40,626 nucleotides of DNA from the IMG/VR virus record IMGVR_UViG_3300026521_000606, positions 1-40,626 of that record; one strand, given 5' to 3'. The notes below the pieces were generated by a model. The model was not told the origin of the DNA. It did no database searches and saw only the letters and a program-made list of their open reading frames with translations. This DNA is from a virus. Numbering within the stretch: position 1 is the stretch's first letter; each line of letters starts with the position of its first letter. Shown piece after piece: positions 38,111 to 40,626 of this stretch. The translations under genes were made by a program, and so were the position numbers.

Positions 38111-40150
38111 CTACTCCTCTTTCCACATATCACTTTTCAGATATGTAATATTAGCATTTTTATCGCCTATAACTTTTCTTTGAAAATTTGAACCTTTATA
38201 ATCTAAAACTTTTTCGTATGTTGTTACTTTTTCACTTAAAACCTCATCAATATCCCAATGAACCATATTTTCATCGTTAAAATCATCATCAGTAATTGTT
38301 TCACTAGATAATGCTGTTTCAATTCTAAAAAACTCCTCTCCAATAAAAACAGAAGTAATGTCACCATCTATTCCATCTTCTAAAATACAGTCATAATATG
38401 GATACTCTTCATTTTTAAGTTCATCTAGCTCATCATCAGAAACAGATTTATTGAAAATTCTTAAATGCTCAACAGAAGTAAGTATTCTACTGCTTGTTGT
38501 GTCATCAGTACCGACAATCATATCAAAACCAACACTCATATCATCAGTTAACGCCAAGTCGTCATAATCAAGAGTATATTCATAATCTTGTGTAAAGTTT
38601 TTAATAAAAATATGTGGGATGCCGTCATCTATTGTTTTATCCCAATAAAAAGCAATAAAATAAACATCACTATAAATAAGCTTATCGTCATTAGGTATAG
38701 TAACTTTTTGGTAATCTCCATTAAATCTAACACCTATAGTATTGGAAGCACTATCATTATCATAATTTACAATAATACCATAAACACTATCGTCTGCTTT
38801 ATCTCTACAAAGATATGTATAAGTATCATTTTCTCCATCACCGTGCTTTGAAGTAAAAAAACAACTATAAGTAAATGCACTTTTTGTATCTGAAATCTCA
38901 TCAACTTTAACATATTGTGCTTCATCATTGTCGTAATACGAAATACCTTTTTTATACTTAACAACATTGTCAAAATTACAATTTCCAACAACTGTTGCTT
39001 CGTTCCCATTGTATGATATTGCATTTCCTTTAAACTGCCACATATCCAAACAACTTCCATCTTCAAAAATATCTAAAATGTTACCAGTTGCATCATCGTT
39101 AAAAACTTTTGCATCAACCTCTTGTTTGGAAAAAGTTGTATCGTCATCAGATTTTGCATATACAAAATTTGCATTTAAAATTTTATCGTTTTCTCCATCA
39201 CCAACATATCCAAAAAAGTCTTCGTTATTCGACTTGAAAATATCAAACTTTGCTAGTTTCGTTCTTGCTATAGTTTGGTAGCTAGTCCATTCATTTTCAT
39301 CATCTCCTTGTGTAGTTGTATTTTCTACATACTCTCCGTCATTTTCAGTAAAAACGGCTATATCGTTTGAAACATCACAATTTGTTGAACTTTCCATATT
39401 GTCTAAAAGTAGAGAGTTTACTATACTATCATCAGATACCTCTGGTTTATTTTCAACAGTCATTGAAACACTATCACTTTCAGGACTATAGATTAAACCT
39501 TTTTTAGTTGCAATTATTGAAAACTCTATATCAATATCATCTTCTACTGCACCGAAATGTATCTGAAAAGTATTGTTATGTGAATGTCTAACTGAATAAA
39601 CAATATTATTTGTTGATAATGGTATATACACTGCGTCCTTGTCATAGTTAAATATATCCAACTCAATATAATCCCTCTCATCAACATAGCGTGAACTTAT
39701 GTTTCCAATTATAGGCTTTACACAAGCGAATTTACCTAATGTCTTTTGAATATCCCAGCTTCCTATTACAGTAAAATACCATTCATCAGTTTCATCAATA
39801 TATCTAAATTCAAATGCAGTATTTCCTAAGTCAAGTGTCTGTTTTTCCCAACCATTTATATATCTTGAGTTTCCGTCAACTATAATACTATTTGTTTCAA
39901 ACCCTATATTGTCCATATTTTTTGATAGGTCGCAAATTACAATTCTATCTCCACTTTTTGGCTCTTCAGGCAATAAAAAAATTCCACCACCGTGAGTTAC
40001 ATCAACAGCATAGTATCTGTTTGATACCATTTCAAAATATCTTCCATCTCCTTGAACATTCTCTATTTTTAAATCAACACCATCCCCGTTGACATTAAAC
40101 ATCTCCCCATTTATCGTTATTCCATTTTTATCTATTTTAACTATAGGCAT
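38111..40150 (-). CDS. Tail fibre/appendage with LamG-like domain
   Basis: 679 aa; ATG 40150 with GGAG. N-terminus MPIVKIDKNGITINGEMFNV, then beta-rich virion domain (residues 1-145), an immunoglobulin-like or linker part (150-235; 'PIIGNISSRYVDERDYIELD'), and at about 370-590 a concanavalin/LamG-type jelly roll ('AISYNGNEATVVGNCNF', 'SAFTYSCFFTSKHG', 'IYSDVYFIAFYWDKTI', ending 'EHLRIFNKSVSDDELDEL', a common LamG tail). The C-terminal 80 residues include 'FFRIETALSS'. It probably binds host surface glycans. Strongly acidic, as many fibres of marine phages. Confidence 0.6.
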   Translation of the reverse strand: MPIVKIDKNGITINGEMFNVNGDGVDLKIENVQGDGRYFEMVSNRYYAVDVTHGGGIFLLPEEPKSGDRIVICDLSKNMDNIGFETNSIIVDGNSRYINGWEKQTLDLGNTAFEFRYIDETDEWYFTVIGSWDIQKTLGKFACVKPIIGNISSRYVDERDYIELDIFNYDKDAVYIPLSTNNIVYSVRHSHNNTFQIHFGAVEDDIDIEFSIIATKKGLIYSPESDSVSMTVENKPEVSDDSIVNSLLLDNMESSTNCDVSNDIAVFTENDGEYVENTTTQGDDENEWTSYQTIARTKLAKFDIFKSNNEDFFGYVGDGENDKILNANFVYAKSDDDTTFSKQEVDAKVFNDDATGNILDIFEDGSCLDMWQFKGNAISYNGNEATVVGNCNFDNVVKYKKGISYYDNDEAQYVKVDEISDTKSAFTYSCFFTSKHGDGENDTYTYLCRDKADDSVYGIIVNYDNDSASNTIGVRFNGDYQKVTIPNDDKLIYSDVYFIAFYWDKTIDDGIPHIFIKNFTQDYEYTLDYDDLALTDDMSVGFDMIVGTDDTTSSRILTSVEHLRIFNKSVSDDELDELKNEEYPYYDCILEDGIDGDITSVFIGEEFFRIETALSSETITDDDFNDENMVHWDIDEVLSEKVTTYEKVLDYKGSNFQRKVIGDKNANITYLKSDMWKEE

Positions 40151-40153
40151 AAA

Positions 40154-40354
40154 CTATTCTCCAATTTCTAATGTTAATTTATCAGTATCTATTACGATAC
40201 AGTCTGCATTTAATTCACTAACTTTTATAGTGCTTTTTTTGTCAATACTACACTTTAAAAAGTCTTCAGCACTAGCGTTAACTAGACTAAAAGACTTTGA
40301 TACCACACCGTCTTTTTTAGTGCTTATTGCACTTTCATTTACAGTATCACTCAT
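40154..40354 (-). CDS. Small hypothetical protein before the fibre
   Basis: 66 aa; ATG 40354 with AAGAG. Starts MSDTVNESAISTKKDGVVSK and ends 'CIVIDTDKLTLEIGE', beta-rich at the end. Separated from the fibre by 3 bases. Could be a head- or fibre-decorating protein; not recognised. Confidence 0.4.
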   Translation of the reverse strand: MSDTVNESAISTKKDGVVSKSFSLVNASAEDFLKCSIDKKSTIKVSELNADCIVIDTDKLTLEIGE

Positions 40355-40360
40355 ATTTTA

Positions 40361-40603
40361 CTACTCTTGGTATGCAACTAGACAAGTTCCATCGAAAGTT
40401 CTATATATGTACAACTTGTCGTCTTCAGATGCATAAGAAGCATTTTGTTTTGGCTGAACAGCAAAAGCGTCATTTGTATTTGTGGGTTCTGCTGTTCCCG
40501 TTGCCATTAATATATCCCCATTACTTCTATTTTGAAAAGTACAACTTTTGTCTGTTAGTTCCGTCCACTCATTTTGTGGAATAAATTTACTTTGTATTGC
40601 CAT
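40361..40603 (-). CDS. Small virion-type beta protein
   Basis: 80 aa; ATG 40603 with GAGGAA. 'NEWTELTDKSCTFQNRSNGD', then 'KLYIYRTFDGTCLVAYQE'. The W-x-x-L-T ... Q-N-x-S pattern with a closing strand is seen in short beta-barrel virion proteins of phages; I know no exact function. Last complete gene at the right edge; only 23 bases follow. Confidence 0.45.
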   Translation of the reverse strand: MAIQSKFIPQNEWTELTDKSCTFQNRSNGDILMATGTAEPTNTNDAFAVQPKQNASYASEDDKLYIYRTFDGTCLVAYQE

Positions 40604-40626
40604 TTATTAATTCCTCTTTTATTTTT

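Noticed and set aside
38767-39066. Minus-strand ORF in another frame inside the tail fibre
   Set aside because: Shadow frame within a 679-aa gene with clear LamG-like features.

Overview
This window is a segment of a tailed-phage genome with a contractile tail (myovirus type) that very probably lives as a plasmid when not lytic, i.e. a phage-plasmid. Direct signs: a tail sheath protein, portal, prohead protease, major capsid protein, gpW/J/I-like and V-like baseplate proteins, tail fibre, holin and M15 endolysin; together with a ParA partition ATPase, small ribbon-helix-helix proteins, and a winged-helix replication initiator whose gene contains an iteron origin. I see no integrase, repressor or terminase, so part of the genome lies outside. 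The DNA is very AT-rich, Shine-Dalgarno sites are of the AAAGGA/GGAGG type, and the thymidylate synthase is ThyX. This fits a host among the Campylobacterota (Arcobacter/Sulfurimonas-like), but the host is an inference.

Layout. (1) 1-463, minus: 5' part of a Gp157-family early gene with its promoter at 470-545. (2) 718-2681, minus: small operon of RHH protein, two small unknown proteins, a second RHH protein, ParA and an HNH protein. (3) 2682-3347: 666-bp control region with a candidate leftward small RNA and a candidate rightward structured leader: a three-way junction, an intrinsic terminator, and a loop perfectly complementary to a site just before the rep gene. (4) 3348-5115, plus: replication initiator (six 21-bp-spaced iterons plus AT-rich repeats inside the gene), a possible helicase-loader-position gene and a 70-aa protein. 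(5) 5124-16737, minus: lysis, baseplate and head genes read from a promoter near 16765. (6) 16885-18480, plus: a three-gene cassette with ThyX, inserted in the late genes and driven by a near copy of the left-end promoter. (7) 18492-40603, minus: tail tube, sheath, capsid, then after a terminator a module of large virion-type accessory proteins (methyltransferase-helicase like phage P1 DarB, a Nudix-DUF2958-like fusion, a DarA-like protein), then the spike/hub baseplate genes, a permuted NlpC/P60-like protein and the tail fibre.

How it works together (inference): the initiator and its internal origin replicate the element, the leader RNAs set initiator level, ParA with an RHH partner keeps the plasmid, and repeated AACATT boxes in front of three transcription units may let one RHH protein coordinate them. 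The late genes build the particle. The DarB/DarA/Nudix group probably rides in the head and protects incoming DNA. ThyX supplies dTMP during replication. The parts I find most unusual are the rep control region, the origin inside rep, the antirestriction-like module, and several small duplications (tandem baseplate paralogues, an 18-codon fibre-start copy, a shared C-terminal peptide).
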